Assembly (NCBI GenBank): GCA_964557855.1
Contig: CAZLBP010000010.1
Location: 51,042-115,041, forward strand
DNA length: 64,000 bases
Reading direction: 5' to 3'
DNA from: JAJRZL01 sp964557855
GTDB lineage: Bacteria > Zixibacteria > MSB-5A5 > GN15 > FEB-12
Part shown: one piece after another, positions 25,613 to 34,692 of the stretch
Layout of the letters: each line of letters starts with the position of its first letter
Position numbering within the stretch: position 1 is the stretch's first letter
Program-made: the position numbers and the translations under genes
The notes under the pieces: generated by a model
The model's database searches: none
Told to the model about the DNA's origin: nothing
What the model saw: only the letters and a program-made list of their open reading frames with translations

Positions 25613-27985
25613 ATGAAACGCAAGCTGTCTTTGCTGTTTTGTGGGACTTTGTTGGGCTGCCTCGCACCTACGTTGACGGTTCAGGCCGGAGTACCGCATC
25701 TGGTGCAGTATCAAGGAAGACTCACGGACAATATGGGCGTACCGCTGGACACAACGGTACCGCTCACTTTCAGCATTTTCACCGATTCCGTTCCCACCAC
25801 AACTGCACTGTGGACAGAGAGTTTCACGGCGGTTGAAATACACGACGGACTGTTTGAAGTATTGTTAGGCTCGACCAATCCCTTGCCGTCATCGGTATTC
25901 AATGGTAGTATACGCGGTCTGGGAATACGGATCGGAAGCGGTCCGATCTCGGATCCTTTGATACCGATTACGAGCATGGCCTATGCTTACCGTTCCCTTA
26001 ATGCAGACACAGCCGATTTCAGCAAAACCGTGGCTGATAGTAGTGTTACTGCTGCCGCCATTGTCAACGGCACCATCCTGTTCGAAGACCTGAATCAAAA
26101 TTCGGCCGGTCATGACCAGGTCATAAAGTGGGACGATCTCAGTCAAACGTGGTATGCGGCCGATGACCTGACAGGCAGTGACAATAGCGGTTGGACCGAC
26201 GACGGCAGCAAGGTACGGCTAACGACCGTCACTGACAGCCTGGGCGTAGGTACGACTGTGCCGACTGAAAAACTCGAGGTCATTGGTAATATCAGAGTGA
26301 ACGGCAAAGCCAACCTCGGATCGGAAAACAGCAATGCCGGCGCATTCGCCTTTGTCGCCGGTACAAACGACACCGCCAGGGGAGACTTCTCTACGGTAAG
26401 CGGCGGTTATCTCAATACCGCCGATTCCACCTACAGCACGATCGGCGGAGGATACAGTAATACGGTCGGGCATTCCAGCACAATCGGCGGCGGCAGTAAC
26501 AACAACGCCCCCGACTCTTATGGCGCCATAGGCGGTGGTCTGAACAACACCGTCAATGAAAACTTTGCTACGATTGCCGGCGGCAACAGCAACGAAGCGC
26601 ACGGCCTCAACAGCACCGTTGGCGGAGGGCAGGATAACATTGCACACACCGGCGGTACAGTAGCCGGCGGATATTACAATCAGGCACTGGGAAATTACAG
26701 CTCCGTTGGCGGCGGCTTTAACAATGTCGCGGATACATTGAGAGGCACGATCGGCGGCGGCAGCAGCAACCTCGCCGGTCATGCCTATGCTACCGTCGGC
26801 GGAGGACAGAGTAATAAGGTCTTCGGCTATGGCGGCACCATTGCCGGTGGCTCCAATGATACGGCCACAGGTGTCTACAACACTGTCGGTGGCGGCTACG
26901 GCAATGCAACCGATGGCGACAATTCTGTAGTAGGTGGCGGACGAAGAAACGAGGCGAAAGGCAACTACAGCACCGTGGCCGGTGGATTTGGCAACAAAGC
27001 CAGCGAGTATGACTGCACCGTCGGCGGCGGTCGCGACAACACTGCCGGCTGGTTTAAAGCCACAGTGGCTGGAGGTCGCGATAACACCGCGGGAGGAGAG
27101 AACAGTACGGTCGGTGGAGGTGAAGGAAATACCGCGGAATGGATTGGCAGCGTGGTCTGCGGCGGAGTGAATAATAACGCCGACGCCCATTATAGTGTCG
27201 TTTCAGGCGGCCTTAATGATACTGCCGCCGGCGCCGGCAGTGTCGTGTGCGGCGGAATCCGTAACAGAGCCTATGGTTACCGAGCCACTGTCGCCGGAGG
27301 TGAATATAATCAATGCAATGGTTCCTACGCCTTCACCGGCGGAGGGTACCAGAATCAAACCATCGGCAGTTACTCCGTTATCCTGGGCGGCGAGAAAGAT
27401 ACACTCACGATGAATGCGGACTACTCGATGGCGTTTGGCAATGGAATATATCTAAACAACTCTTATCGAGTCGTATTCTTCGACGGCATCAACCACGGTA
27501 GATTTGGCATAAACCGCGATGACCGTCAACTCGGTATTTCATACCCGATTCATGTAGGTACGACAACCTCCAACGGGAACGGAGCTTATCTGTCCAATGG
27601 CGGAACCTGGACAAACGGATCCAGCCGCGGTTTTAAGGAGCGTTTTGAGAGTCTTGATGGTGACAATCTACTTCAAAAAGTCATGGCGATGCCGATCCGG
27701 GCCTGGTGTTACAAGCATACCGATGAGCGCCACATTGGTCCGGTCGCTGAAGACTTTGTCAACGCGTTTGATGTCGGCGTTATCCGAGAACAGGATGGAC
27801 ACCGCGAGGACCATTACCTGGCAGCCAGTGATGTGGCCGGCGTCGCGCTGGCCGGCGTCCAGCAACTGGCCCGAGAAAATGCGGAATTGCGTGATCGAAT
27901 TGAAGAATTGGAAGCGCTTCTCGTATCTCTAAAGGTATGTCTGTCAGATCAGGAGAATGTTAGCGACAAGCTCGCCCGTCGGTAA
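25613..27985 (+). CDS. Exported YadA-like head repeat protein with S74 intramolecular chaperone domain
   Basis: A 790-residue protein. A signal peptide (about 1-25) ends TLTVQAG. Residues 25-140 form a module common in FCB-group exported proteins (LVQYQGRLTDNMGVPLDTTV, then AYAYRSLNADTADF). About residues 260-600 hold some 23 tandem 15-residue repeats of the form S-T-V-G-G-G-x-x-N-x-A-x-G-x-Y, as in YadA-type beta-roll heads. The C-terminus is a peptidase S74 domain: GSSRGFKERF carries the Ser670/Lys675 self-cleavage pair, then RHIGPVAEDF, followed by a coiled coil from about 765. Such domains assemble trimeric fibres and then cut themselves off. The ATG at 25613 has GGAG upstream. Confidence 0.8.
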   Translation: MKRKLSLLFCGTLLGCLAPTLTVQAGVPHLVQYQGRLTDNMGVPLDTTVPLTFSIFTDSVPTTTALWTESFTAVEIHDGLFEVLLGSTNPLPSSVFNGSIRGLGIRIGSGPISDPLIPITSMAYAYRSLNADTADFSKTVADSSVTAAAIVNGTILFEDLNQNSAGHDQVIKWDDLSQTWYAADDLTGSDNSGWTDDGSKVRLTTVTDSLGVGTTVPTEKLEVIGNIRVNGKANLGSENSNAGAFAFVAGTNDTARGDFSTVSGGYLNTADSTYSTIGGGYSNTVGHSSTIGGGSNNNAPDSYGAIGGGLNNTVNENFATIAGGNSNEAHGLNSTVGGGQDNIAHTGGTVAGGYYNQALGNYSSVGGGFNNVADTLRGTIGGGSSNLAGHAYATVGGGQSNKVFGYGGTIAGGSNDTATGVYNTVGGGYGNATDGDNSVVGGGRRNEAKGNYSTVAGGFGNKASEYDCTVGGGRDNTAGWFKATVAGGRDNTAGGENSTVGGGEGNTAEWIGSVVCGGVNNNADAHYSVVSGGLNDTAAGAGSVVCGGIRNRAYGYRATVAGGEYNQCNGSYAFTGGGYQNQTIGSYSVILGGEKDTLTMNADYSMAFGNGIYLNNSYRVVFFDGINHGRFGINRDDRQLGISYPIHVGTTTSNGNGAYLSNGGTWTNGSSRGFKERFESLDGDNLLQKVMAMPIRAWCYKHTDERHIGPVAEDFVNAFDVGVIREQDGHREDHYLAASDVAGVALAGVQQLARENAELRDRIEELEALLVSLKVCLSDQENVSDKLARR

Positions 27986-28099
27986 TCCCCTGATCACATG
28001 CCGGCGGGGCTGGACCGCCCCTGATCGCATAATCGATGGTCTGGACAATGTCTATCCGTTAGCCATTGCAGGGATTTCGCCGCTACCCTATATTCGCTC

Positions 28100-29029
28100 A
28101 TGCCGTATCTGGGCGAAATAGCCGGTCTATCGACCGCCCTCCTTTGGGCCTTCACGTCGATCTTTTTCTCCGAAGCAGGAAAATTGATCGGCTCGTTCCA
28201 TGTCAACAATATACGGCTGGCTATGGCGGTCATTATCTACACTATCGTCCTGAGCCTCACCCAGGGCTCACCCGTTCCAGCCGACATCAACGGCCGGCAG
28301 GTCTTCTGGCTCGGGCTCTCAGGATTCGTCGGCCTGGTATTTGGCGACGGCTGCGGATTCAAAGCGCTGGTCATGATCGGTCCCCGGTTGACGACACTGC
28401 TCTACTCGACCGCACCCATAATGGCGGCCGTCATTGCCTGGATATTCCTGGGCGAGTCCTTGACAACTCCGGATATTGTCGGTATCGCGGTAGCCATCGG
28501 CGGCGTCGCGTGGGTGGTCGCCGAACGAAGGTACCGTCACCTCAAACTCAACGCCATGGCCGTCGATCATCCCGATCAAGGATCTCTGTTCACGGGCGTC
28601 CTGCTCGGACTCGGCGCGGCTCTGGGACAAGCGGTCGGACTCGTGTTGGCCAAACAAGGGATGCTGCACGCCGGTGGCTCCGTGACCCCTATGGCCGCTT
28701 CGTTCATCAGGATGCTGGTCGCCACCGCCGCTATCTGGCTCATTGCTGCCTCCCGCGGCCACCTCAGGAAGACCTTCAAGTCGATCAAAAACCGAAAGGC
28801 ACTCGTGTTCAGTTTCGGCGGTACCGTTTTCGGCCCTTTCCTTGGCGTCTGGATGTCACTCGTGGCGGTCAAGCTGATCGAAACCGGCGTTGCCGCAACA
28901 CTGAACGCCATGACGCCGGTCATGGTCATACCTCTCCTGATCCTGTACTACAAAGAAAAGATCTCGGTCCGCGCCATAGCCGGGGCTATTGTCGCTGTTA
29001 CCGGCGTGGCGATCATATTCCTGGGATGA
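28100..29029 (+). CDS. EamA/DMT family transporter
   Basis: A 309-residue inner-membrane protein with ten hydrophobic helices arranged as two EamA repeats (about 5-145 and 165-308). Typical features are the LSTALLWAFTSIFF start, the LLYSTAPIMAAVIAWIFLGE stretch in repeat 1 and TLNAMTPVMVIPLLILYYKE in repeat 2. Members export amino acids, metabolites or other small molecules; substrate not evident. No clear operon partner; the next gene starts 28 bases downstream and may be co-transcribed. Confidence 0.87.
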   Translation: MPYLGEIAGLSTALLWAFTSIFFSEAGKLIGSFHVNNIRLAMAVIIYTIVLSLTQGSPVPADINGRQVFWLGLSGFVGLVFGDGCGFKALVMIGPRLTTLLYSTAPIMAAVIAWIFLGESLTTPDIVGIAVAIGGVAWVVAERRYRHLKLNAMAVDHPDQGSLFTGVLLGLGAALGQAVGLVLAKQGMLHAGGSVTPMAASFIRMLVATAAIWLIAASRGHLRKTFKSIKNRKALVFSFGGTVFGPFLGVWMSLVAVKLIETGVAATLNAMTPVMVIPLLILYYKEKISVRAIAGAIVAVTGVAIIFLG

Positions 29030-29057
29030 CGAGATAAGTGAAACGAGACTCCCTGGT

Positions 29058-30026
29058 ATGAAATTGCTCGATTACGAGAAATTTGTGACGTTTCTGGACA
29101 ACCACTTCGGTTCGTCTTCCAATAGAGAAGCCCGACTGGTTGGCCCGGACCGAGAAGTTGACTCCGGCTACTCAGACATCGTCCGCTTCTTCGGCGAATC
29201 TCACGTTGACCCTGAACTTGTTGAGATTCACTATCAACAGGAAGAATTCAGATTCTCCGACAGAACAATAGCAGAATTTGCCGAAAAGATGGCTGGACTT
29301 CTCCGAAGCCAGGGACGGCTGTATGACGGACCGAAAGTCGCTTGCGTGGTTGAAGAGAAACTGGTGTCAGAGCCGTTCCGTCTTACATTGCAGCCCTGCG
29401 ACTATGCCTTGTTTGCCGGGACCTGCTTATCGCTGGATTATCCCGATGACTCCTTTGGCAAATATGAGACCTTGAGGGAGTACTACATTGCCCGGAATAC
29501 ACAGGACGGACTCTCTCGCCTTCCCCTTCCGGCATGTGTGGGCATATGTGGCTTGCTGGGAATCAGGGATACCGGCGATACCGGCCCGCGGCTTCTGTTC
29601 ATGCATCGGTCAAGTCAGTTGGCTTCGTTGGAGAACTCTACAGGACCCTCTGCCGCAGGTTCCGTTGACTACAGCAGGACATTTCAAACCTTGGCCGAAT
29701 TGATCAGGTCATCTATGCAACAGGAAGTGGAAGAAGAACTGGGCCTCAGGCCTTCTGAACTTCGCGTTATTCCGTTAGCCTATGCTCGCGAGATCTTCCG
29801 AGGCGAAAAACCCCAGCTCTTCTGCCTGCTGGAGACCGATCTCAACGAAACTGTCATCGAAGATCGGCTGACGGCCGTTCCTCCGCCGAGAGAATTCAGT
29901 GACTACCTCTTTGCGGCTGCCGACAAGGATATCTGTCTCTCTATGGACACGATCGAAACTCTGAACCATGAAGCCCGCATGAACTTCTACCTGGCTCAGG
30001 AGTATGTCTCGACTCTCAGGAATTAG
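29058..30026 (+). CDS. Nudix-like protein with divergent Nudix box
   Basis: A 322-residue protein. Residues about 208-230 read T-x5-E-x7-QEVEEELGL, which fits the Nudix box G-x5-E-x7-REUxEExGU except that the leading Gly and the Arg are replaced (Thr208, Gln222); the metal-binding glutamates are kept. Nudix enzymes hydrolyse nucleoside diphosphate derivatives. The N-terminal about 130 residues are unlike any family I recognise. The ATG at 29058 is chosen because an upstream in-frame ATG (28989) lies within the EamA gene. The stop overlaps the convergent gene by 4 bases. Confidence 0.5.
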   Translation: MKLLDYEKFVTFLDNHFGSSSNREARLVGPDREVDSGYSDIVRFFGESHVDPELVEIHYQQEEFRFSDRTIAEFAEKMAGLLRSQGRLYDGPKVACVVEEKLVSEPFRLTLQPCDYALFAGTCLSLDYPDDSFGKYETLREYYIARNTQDGLSRLPLPACVGICGLLGIRDTGDTGPRLLFMHRSSQLASLENSTGPSAAGSVDYSRTFQTLAELIRSSMQQEVEEELGLRPSELRVIPLAYAREIFRGEKPQLFCLLETDLNETVIEDRLTAVPPPREFSDYLFAAADKDICLSMDTIETLNHEARMNFYLAQEYVSTLRN

Positions 30027-30490
30027 GCTCTGCGCAATTCCAGGTTGAACCAGACCCCACAGTAGCAGAGAGTGAGTATAGCTCTGGAGTCGGCAGGCCA
30101 ATCTGCTCCCAGCAGGTAAAGATAACATAGAAGCGTCAACCCAAAGAACAGCTTGACGAGTCCCTTCCGAAAATGTTCGGCAAAACTGCTCCAGAGACCG
30201 AGCATCGAAAACAAGACGATAACCGAAGGGGCCAGGAAAAGAAGCGACCACTCCCAGAAGGTCAAACCGGATATTGCAGCAGCCAGTGGGCTGGACTCAG
30301 CAACATTGAGAAGACAAAACATGTGTAAACAAACAAAGAAAATCGCCAGCGCGACATAAAGGACTCCCTCAAGCACGTTGTCGCCCAGTTCCTGCAGCCC
30401 CGTCCGGGCGAAAAAGAGGGCGGCGGCAATGAGCCCCGTCAGCATGACGTAAGAACCGTCGGCAAAGACGTTGTTTATGGTCTGTTCCAT
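30023..30490 (-). CDS. Small four-helix membrane protein, unknown
   Basis: A 155-residue protein with about five hydrophobic stretches (VMLTGLIAAALFFA, VLYVALAIFFVCLHMFCLL, FWEWSLLFLAPSVIVLFSMLG, LVKLFFGLTLLCYLYLLGA). No family recognised. The ATG at 30490 has GGAGAA upstream; an in-frame ATG at 30532 would add 14 residues. It lies downstream of HPF on the same strand but past HPF's terminator. Confidence 0.55.
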   Translation of the reverse strand: MEQTINNVFADGSYVMLTGLIAAALFFARTGLQELGDNVLEGVLYVALAIFFVCLHMFCLLNVAESSPLAAAISGLTFWEWSLLFLAPSVIVLFSMLGLWSSFAEHFRKGLVKLFFGLTLLCYLYLLGADWPADSRAILTLCYCGVWFNLELRRA

Positions 30491-30659
30491 TTCAGTATTC
30501 TCCACCAAACCTGTCTGTGAACGCCGTGCCACAAAAACGGCCCTACTGGTAAGCGATAGCTAATCGCCTGGACTGCAACAAATTTGAAGGAGGGAGGCGG
30601 CGGGTTTGCCACTCGAATAAGTGAATCCATTTACATAAGCGACCGCAACCGGATGCAAC

Positions 30660-30685
30660 AAAAAGCCCGCCTTGGATAGGCGGGC
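30660..30685 (-). terminator. Rho-independent terminator of hpf
   Basis: On the minus strand GCCCGCC (30685-30679), loop of 7, GGCGGGC (30671-30665), then TTTTT. It is 31 bases past the hpf stop. Confidence 0.8.
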
Positions 30686-30715
30686 CGTGAAACAAAAAGA
30701 TATCGAATTCAGCCG

Positions 30716-31075
30716 TTAAATATCCACGTCATCGACGTTCGTGCTGGGGCGAGTAAGAACCTCTTTGACCCCGGAAATGGCTTCAGGCCGTTTGTTTTTC
30801 AATTTGCCCTTGTGCTTTTTCAACTGCTTCTTGACTTTGTCCACCGCGACGGAAATGGAATTGTATATGTCGTCCGTCTCGCCGGTGCCGCTGATCGTGT
30901 TATTGTACACATTGACTTTCAGTTCTGCCACTCGCCGGTGTCGTTCGGTATCAAGGACCAGTTCCGCCGACACGATATTGTCAAAATACCGCGTCAGGCT
31001 CTCCATCTCTTCCTCCGCTCGTGCCTTCATTTCTGGAGTCAAATCAAAATGACGGGCAGTTATTTTTTTCAGCAT
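30716..31075 (-). CDS. hpf: Ribosome hibernation promoting factor, short form
   Basis: A 119-residue HPF/RaiA family protein, which binds the 30S A and P sites and helps ribosomes form inactive dimers in stationary phase. It starts KKITARHFDLTPEMKARAEE and has the beta-alpha-beta-beta-beta-alpha pattern with SISVAVDKVKKQLKKHKGKLK. It lacks the long-form C-terminal dimerisation domain. AAAAGGAG lies 9 bases before the ATG. A terminator follows. Alone in its transcript. Confidence 0.93.
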   Translation of the reverse strand: MLKKITARHFDLTPEMKARAEEEMESLTRYFDNIVSAELVLDTERHRRVAELKVNVYNNTISGTGETDDIYNSISVAVDKVKKQLKKHKGKLKNKRPEAISGVKEVLTRPSTNVDDVDI

Positions 31076-31467
31076 GGCTGAAGTCTCCTTTTCATGCGGG
31101 GTTTGAAAAGAGCTTTGTCTGATATATCTGATATACCTATAAATCGGTTCAACGGTTATTCCCTAAATGCCCTCACCTGCATTTCCATTACAAGCGGCAG
31201 TAACTCTCAGGCTGCAGAAAAAAAGGTCCACTCTCATGGTCCCCCAAAGTCCGATCATCTTCTGCCTATCCGGTCTCCAAGCGCTCATTGAATCACACCT
31301 CATGTTTCCTATCCGTATAATAACACATTTGATTGAATTAGGAAACAAAGATCGGTTGGAATCTCACGAAATAACAACAATATCATAACTGCTGTCCGGG
31401 CAATAAGACCTCCGAAGAACCGAAGACTACAATCGGTCGTGCAACAGCCGGGGCCGGTTTATCATAA
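31076..31467. other. 392-base divergent intergenic region
   Basis: Between hpf (minus) and the four-gene membrane operon (plus). I see no gene. There is a 9 bp inverted repeat TGTTTCCTA (31303-31311) / TAGGAAACA (31339-31347) enclosing TATAAT at 31316-31321; it could be an operator around a -10 box, but no -35 is at the right distance. Confidence 0.35.
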
Positions 31468-32376
31468 TTGACAATTTCTACCGATTACGTATATTCTGCC
31501 GTGCTCGAATTCTTGAAAAGAACCATTCTTACCGGCCTGCCGGTATTTGCCGCCGGCCTGATCTGCGACTTTGGTATTGCTGTCGCCCAGGAACCGGAAG
31601 GCTACTTTCGAACCGATCGGATAAACGCCGTTATTCTGGTGGCTGTGTTTTCGATAGCTGTCATTCTTTACACCAATTGGGCCAAACAGGGTAAGCCGCT
31701 CTTTCTCCGGAAGATCCCCGGCTTAGACGCCGTCGAAGAAGCCGTCGGACGTGCCACAGAAATGGGCCGCCCCGTTTTGTATATCCCCGGGATTTCCGAG
31801 CTCGATGAAATGGAAACGATTGCCGGCATTTCCATTCTGGGCAGGGTGGCCAAAATTACAGCTCAATATGATACCCCATTGATGGTTCCCGTTCGATACC
31901 CGCTGGTACTCGCGGCCGGACAGGAAGTTGTCGAGCAGGCGTACGTCGAGATGGGCAAGCGCGACGCTTATGATCGCGACACGGTCCGCTACGTCGCCGG
32001 CGAGCAGTTCGCCTTCACTGCCAACGTCAACGGCTACATGATGCGTGAGCGACCCGCCACTAATATCTACATGGGAGCATTCTTCGCCGAATCCTTGCTT
32101 CTCGCCGAGACCGGCAATGCCGCCGGGTCCATTCAGATCGCCGGCACCACCAAACCCGAACAACTGCCGTTCTTTATCGCCGCCTGCGACTACACCTTGA
32201 TGGGTGAGGAACTCTACGCCGCCTCGGCTTACCTCTCCCACCAACCGATCATGCTGGGAGGCTTGAAAGGACAGGACCTCGTGAAAATGTTGATTGTAGT
32301 CCTGATTATCGTGGGAGTTATCCTGGTTACGATCGGATATGGAGAGACTTTCCTGAGCTGGTTTACGGCCGTATAA
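31468..32376 (+). CDS. Membrane protein with DUF6754-like domain (operon gene 1)
   Basis: A 302-residue protein with membrane helices near residues 20-42, 52-70 and 273-295 and a soluble core of about 200 residues between them. The core has GRPVLYIPGISELDEMETIA, VRYPLVLAAGQEVVEQAY and MMRERPATNIYMGAFFAESLLLAE. I believe this matches the domain of unknown function DUF6754, from memory. The start is uncertain: TTG at 31468 or GTG at 31501, neither with a good ribosome site. It is the first of four consecutive membrane-protein genes transcribed together. Confidence 0.6.
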   Translation: MTISTDYVYSAVLEFLKRTILTGLPVFAAGLICDFGIAVAQEPEGYFRTDRINAVILVAVFSIAVILYTNWAKQGKPLFLRKIPGLDAVEEAVGRATEMGRPVLYIPGISELDEMETIAGISILGRVAKITAQYDTPLMVPVRYPLVLAAGQEVVEQAYVEMGKRDAYDRDTVRYVAGEQFAFTANVNGYMMRERPATNIYMGAFFAESLLLAETGNAAGSIQIAGTTKPEQLPFFIAACDYTLMGEELYAASAYLSHQPIMLGGLKGQDLVKMLIVVLIIVGVILVTIGYGETFLSWFTAV

Positions 32377-32391
32377 GGAATTGACTGACTG

Positions 32392-33054
32392 ATGAAGACC
32401 ACTCTACCTGTTGCCGTCGCATTTGTTTCCGGACTATTGATGGTCATTTCCTTCTTCTTCAACGAGAAGACCACATTTGTCGGTGTCATATCCCAGGAGA
32501 TGCTTGATTGGCTCATTATTGTCGGCGGATTTACTCTGCTTTTGGGGGTAGTTTCAATTACCCGCGTCAACTGGCAATCGGTCCGGAGAAAGAAACAAGG
32601 GTGGATTTTCAATGTCATCACCCTCATTTCGATTTTCGCCATGGCCATTCCGGCGGTTCTGCCTAATTCCTGGTCTTCACTCTTCGGTCGGACCGAAGGT
32701 TCGATCTATGATTGGCTGTTTATCAATCTGCAAATGCCCATGATGGCCACTATGTTCGCCACGCTGGCTTTCTACATCGCCTCGGCGGCCTACCGGGCGT
32801 TTCGAGCCCGCAGTGCCGAAGCTACCATCCTGCTCATTACCGCCATCGCCGTTATGCTTTGGCGGGTACCCATGGGTGAAGCTTTCCTCCGCCTGTTTCC
32901 CGGCAATATACCTGAGATTCTCAACAGCTACATCATGAACGGCGCCAACCTGGCCGTCCAGAGAGGGATTATCATCGGCGCCGCACTGGGAGCCGCCTCG
33001 ATGTCGTTGCGGATTATCCTGGGAATCGAACGAACCTATATGGGTCGTGGGTAA
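32392..33054 (+). CDS. Polytopic membrane protein (operon gene 2)
   Basis: A 220-residue protein with about six hydrophobic helices and little soluble sequence (LPVAVAFVSGLLMVISFFF, IIVGGFTLLLGVVSIT, VITLISIFAMAIPAVLP, MMATMFATLAFYIASAAY, and others). No known family. It starts 15 bases after gene 1 and ends 4 bases before gene 3. Function unknown; likely the membrane part of a complex with its neighbours. Confidence 0.6.
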   Translation: MKTTLPVAVAFVSGLLMVISFFFNEKTTFVGVISQEMLDWLIIVGGFTLLLGVVSITRVNWQSVRRKKQGWIFNVITLISIFAMAIPAVLPNSWSSLFGRTEGSIYDWLFINLQMPMMATMFATLAFYIASAAYRAFRARSAEATILLITAIAVMLWRVPMGEAFLRLFPGNIPEILNSYIMNGANLAVQRGIIIGAALGAASMSLRIILGIERTYMGRG

Positions 33055-33058
33055 CTCC

Positions 33059-33895
33059 ATGAACTTCTGGGACAAAATCCAGCAGCTGGACCGTCGCTGG
33101 GTATACCTTCTGGTAAGCCTGGCCGTCATTATCCCCTTCATCATCCCCGTGAAATTCCCCGTCAGTATCGAACCCGAAGCTCGACTCTTCTATGAAGCCG
33201 TTGACGCCCTGCCTGATTCCTCGACTGTCATGCTCGTCTTCGATTACTATCCCTCGACTATGGCGGAGACCGAACCGATGGCCGTCGCCGCCGCGCGACA
33301 CTTCTTCAGCAAGGACTGTCGGGTTATCACCCTGAGCAACATCCCGCTGGGAGGGCCCTCGATGGCCGAAGCCGTGACTCGTCGCATCGCCGAGGAATAC
33401 GACAAAGTATACGGTGTCGACTACGTTAATCTCGGCTACAAATATGGGTATGTTTCGGTCCTCAAAGGCATGGGCATGTCGATCGAAGACATCTTTCCCA
33501 CGGACAACAGCGGAACGCCGCTCTCTGAACTGCCTATTATGGATTCGGTCGAGAATTACGAGGACATAGCGTTCATTTTTGAGGTGGCCGACAACGCCAC
33601 GGCCGATTACTGGATTTCCATCGTCAATGCCGGATACGGGGTGCCGATGGGCGTAGGTGCCACGGCCGTGATGGCGCCGAAATTCTATGCCTTCGTGGGC
33701 TCCGGCCAGATAGTCGGGCTCCTGGGCGGCATGAAGGGTGCGGCCGAATACGAATTGCTGATAAACAAGCCGGACGACGCCTTTCGAGGTATGGACGTCC
33801 AGTCACTGGTACACCTGCTTATAATCACATTGGTCGTCATGGGGAATGTCGGCTATTTCGTAAACCGCCGGCACAAAAACAGGATCAAGGTATAG
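33059..33895 (+). CDS. Membrane-anchored protein (operon gene 3)
   Basis: A 278-residue protein with one N-terminal helix (RRWVYLLVSLAVIIPFIIPV) and one C-terminal helix (LVHLLIITLVVMGNVGYFV) around a soluble alpha/beta domain that has the alternating strand-helix look of a Rossmann-like fold (VMLVFDYYP, HFFSKDCRVITLSNIPLGG, DVQSLV). The ATG at 33059 is chosen; a GTG at 33047 in the same frame overlaps gene 2. No known family. Confidence 0.55.
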   Translation: MNFWDKIQQLDRRWVYLLVSLAVIIPFIIPVKFPVSIEPEARLFYEAVDALPDSSTVMLVFDYYPSTMAETEPMAVAAARHFFSKDCRVITLSNIPLGGPSMAEAVTRRIAEEYDKVYGVDYVNLGYKYGYVSVLKGMGMSIEDIFPTDNSGTPLSELPIMDSVENYEDIAFIFEVADNATADYWISIVNAGYGVPMGVGATAVMAPKFYAFVGSGQIVGLLGGMKGAAEYELLINKPDDAFRGMDVQSLVHLLIITLVVMGNVGYFVNRRHKNRIKV

Positions 33896-33900
33896 CAGAC

Positions 33901-34518
33901 ATGGAAACCCTGCAGACCTGGCTCATCGCCTTCTTCACCCTGGCCCTCTTTTCCTTTCTGTACAAGGATAACCCGGTCTACAAGATGGCCGAGCATGTGT
34001 TCGCCGGTCTGACAGCGGGCTACCAGGTCGGCCTCATTTGGGATACCGTGATTCTCCAAAAGCTCTGGGACCCCATGTTCGGCGGCGACTGGTGGCTGTT
34101 TGTGCCGGGTATACTGGGACTACTCATGTTTGCCCGCTTTTCGAGTTCATACTCGTGGGTGTCACGCGTATCGCTGGCCTTCGTCATGGCGGTCACGGCT
34201 GGAGTATTTCTCACGACTCAGCTTCACGGGCTGGTCCTGCCGGCTATGAAATCGACCATGTTGCCCCTGGGCGGGGGCGGCGGACTGAAAGCGGCATTAA
34301 TGGCTGTTATCGTAGTAGTCGGCGTAGTCTCCACTTTGATCTACTTCTACTATTCCAAAGAGCACTCCGGACTGCTCGGAGTCACGGCCAAAGTCGGTAT
34401 CTGGTTCATCATGATCTCGTTCGGCGCACACTTTGGGTACACGGTCATGGGCCGAGTCTCCCTCTTGATCGGCCGGGTGCAGTTCCTGGTCGAGGACTGG
34501 ATCGGGTCGTTTACTTGA
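33901..34518 (+). CDS. Polytopic membrane protein (operon gene 4)
   Basis: A 205-residue protein with about six hydrophobic helices (TWLIAFFTLALFSFLY, WWLFVPGILGLLMFARF, SLAFVMAVTAGVFLTTQLHG, ALMAVIVVVGVVSTLIYFYY). A GGGGGGLKA loop lies mid-way. No known family. It starts 5 bases after gene 3 and closes the operon. Confidence 0.55.
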   Translation: METLQTWLIAFFTLALFSFLYKDNPVYKMAEHVFAGLTAGYQVGLIWDTVILQKLWDPMFGGDWWLFVPGILGLLMFARFSSSYSWVSRVSLAFVMAVTAGVFLTTQLHGLVLPAMKSTMLPLGGGGGLKAALMAVIVVVGVVSTLIYFYYSKEHSGLLGVTAKVGIWFIMISFGAHFGYTVMGRVSLLIGRVQFLVEDWIGSFT

Positions 34519-34611
34519 GGGATCCCGATTGGTTGTCGCGTCACCTGGCGCAGATCGATTGGCACCGGTCTTCCTGAAGCAAAATTGCTCAAATAACCTG
34601 CCTCACTCCGG

Positions 34612-34640
34612 TTGACATTCTCCAAATGAATCCGTTACTT
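34612..34640 (+). promoter_or_regulatory. Possible promoter of the nucleotidyltransferase gene
   Basis: A perfect TTGACA at 34612-34617, then 17 bases to the weak -10 TTACTT (34635-34640). The predicted start leaves a leader of about 45 bases. Confidence 0.4.
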
Positions 34641-34692
34641 ACCCCCGGGTAGAACATTGGTGTAGTAAATTGACCCATAGACAGGACTGCAA

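Noticed and set aside
28066..29037. Long alternative frame across the EamA transporter
   Set aside because: Its product is Arg/His-rich without any fold pattern, while the other frame gives a ten-helix transporter.
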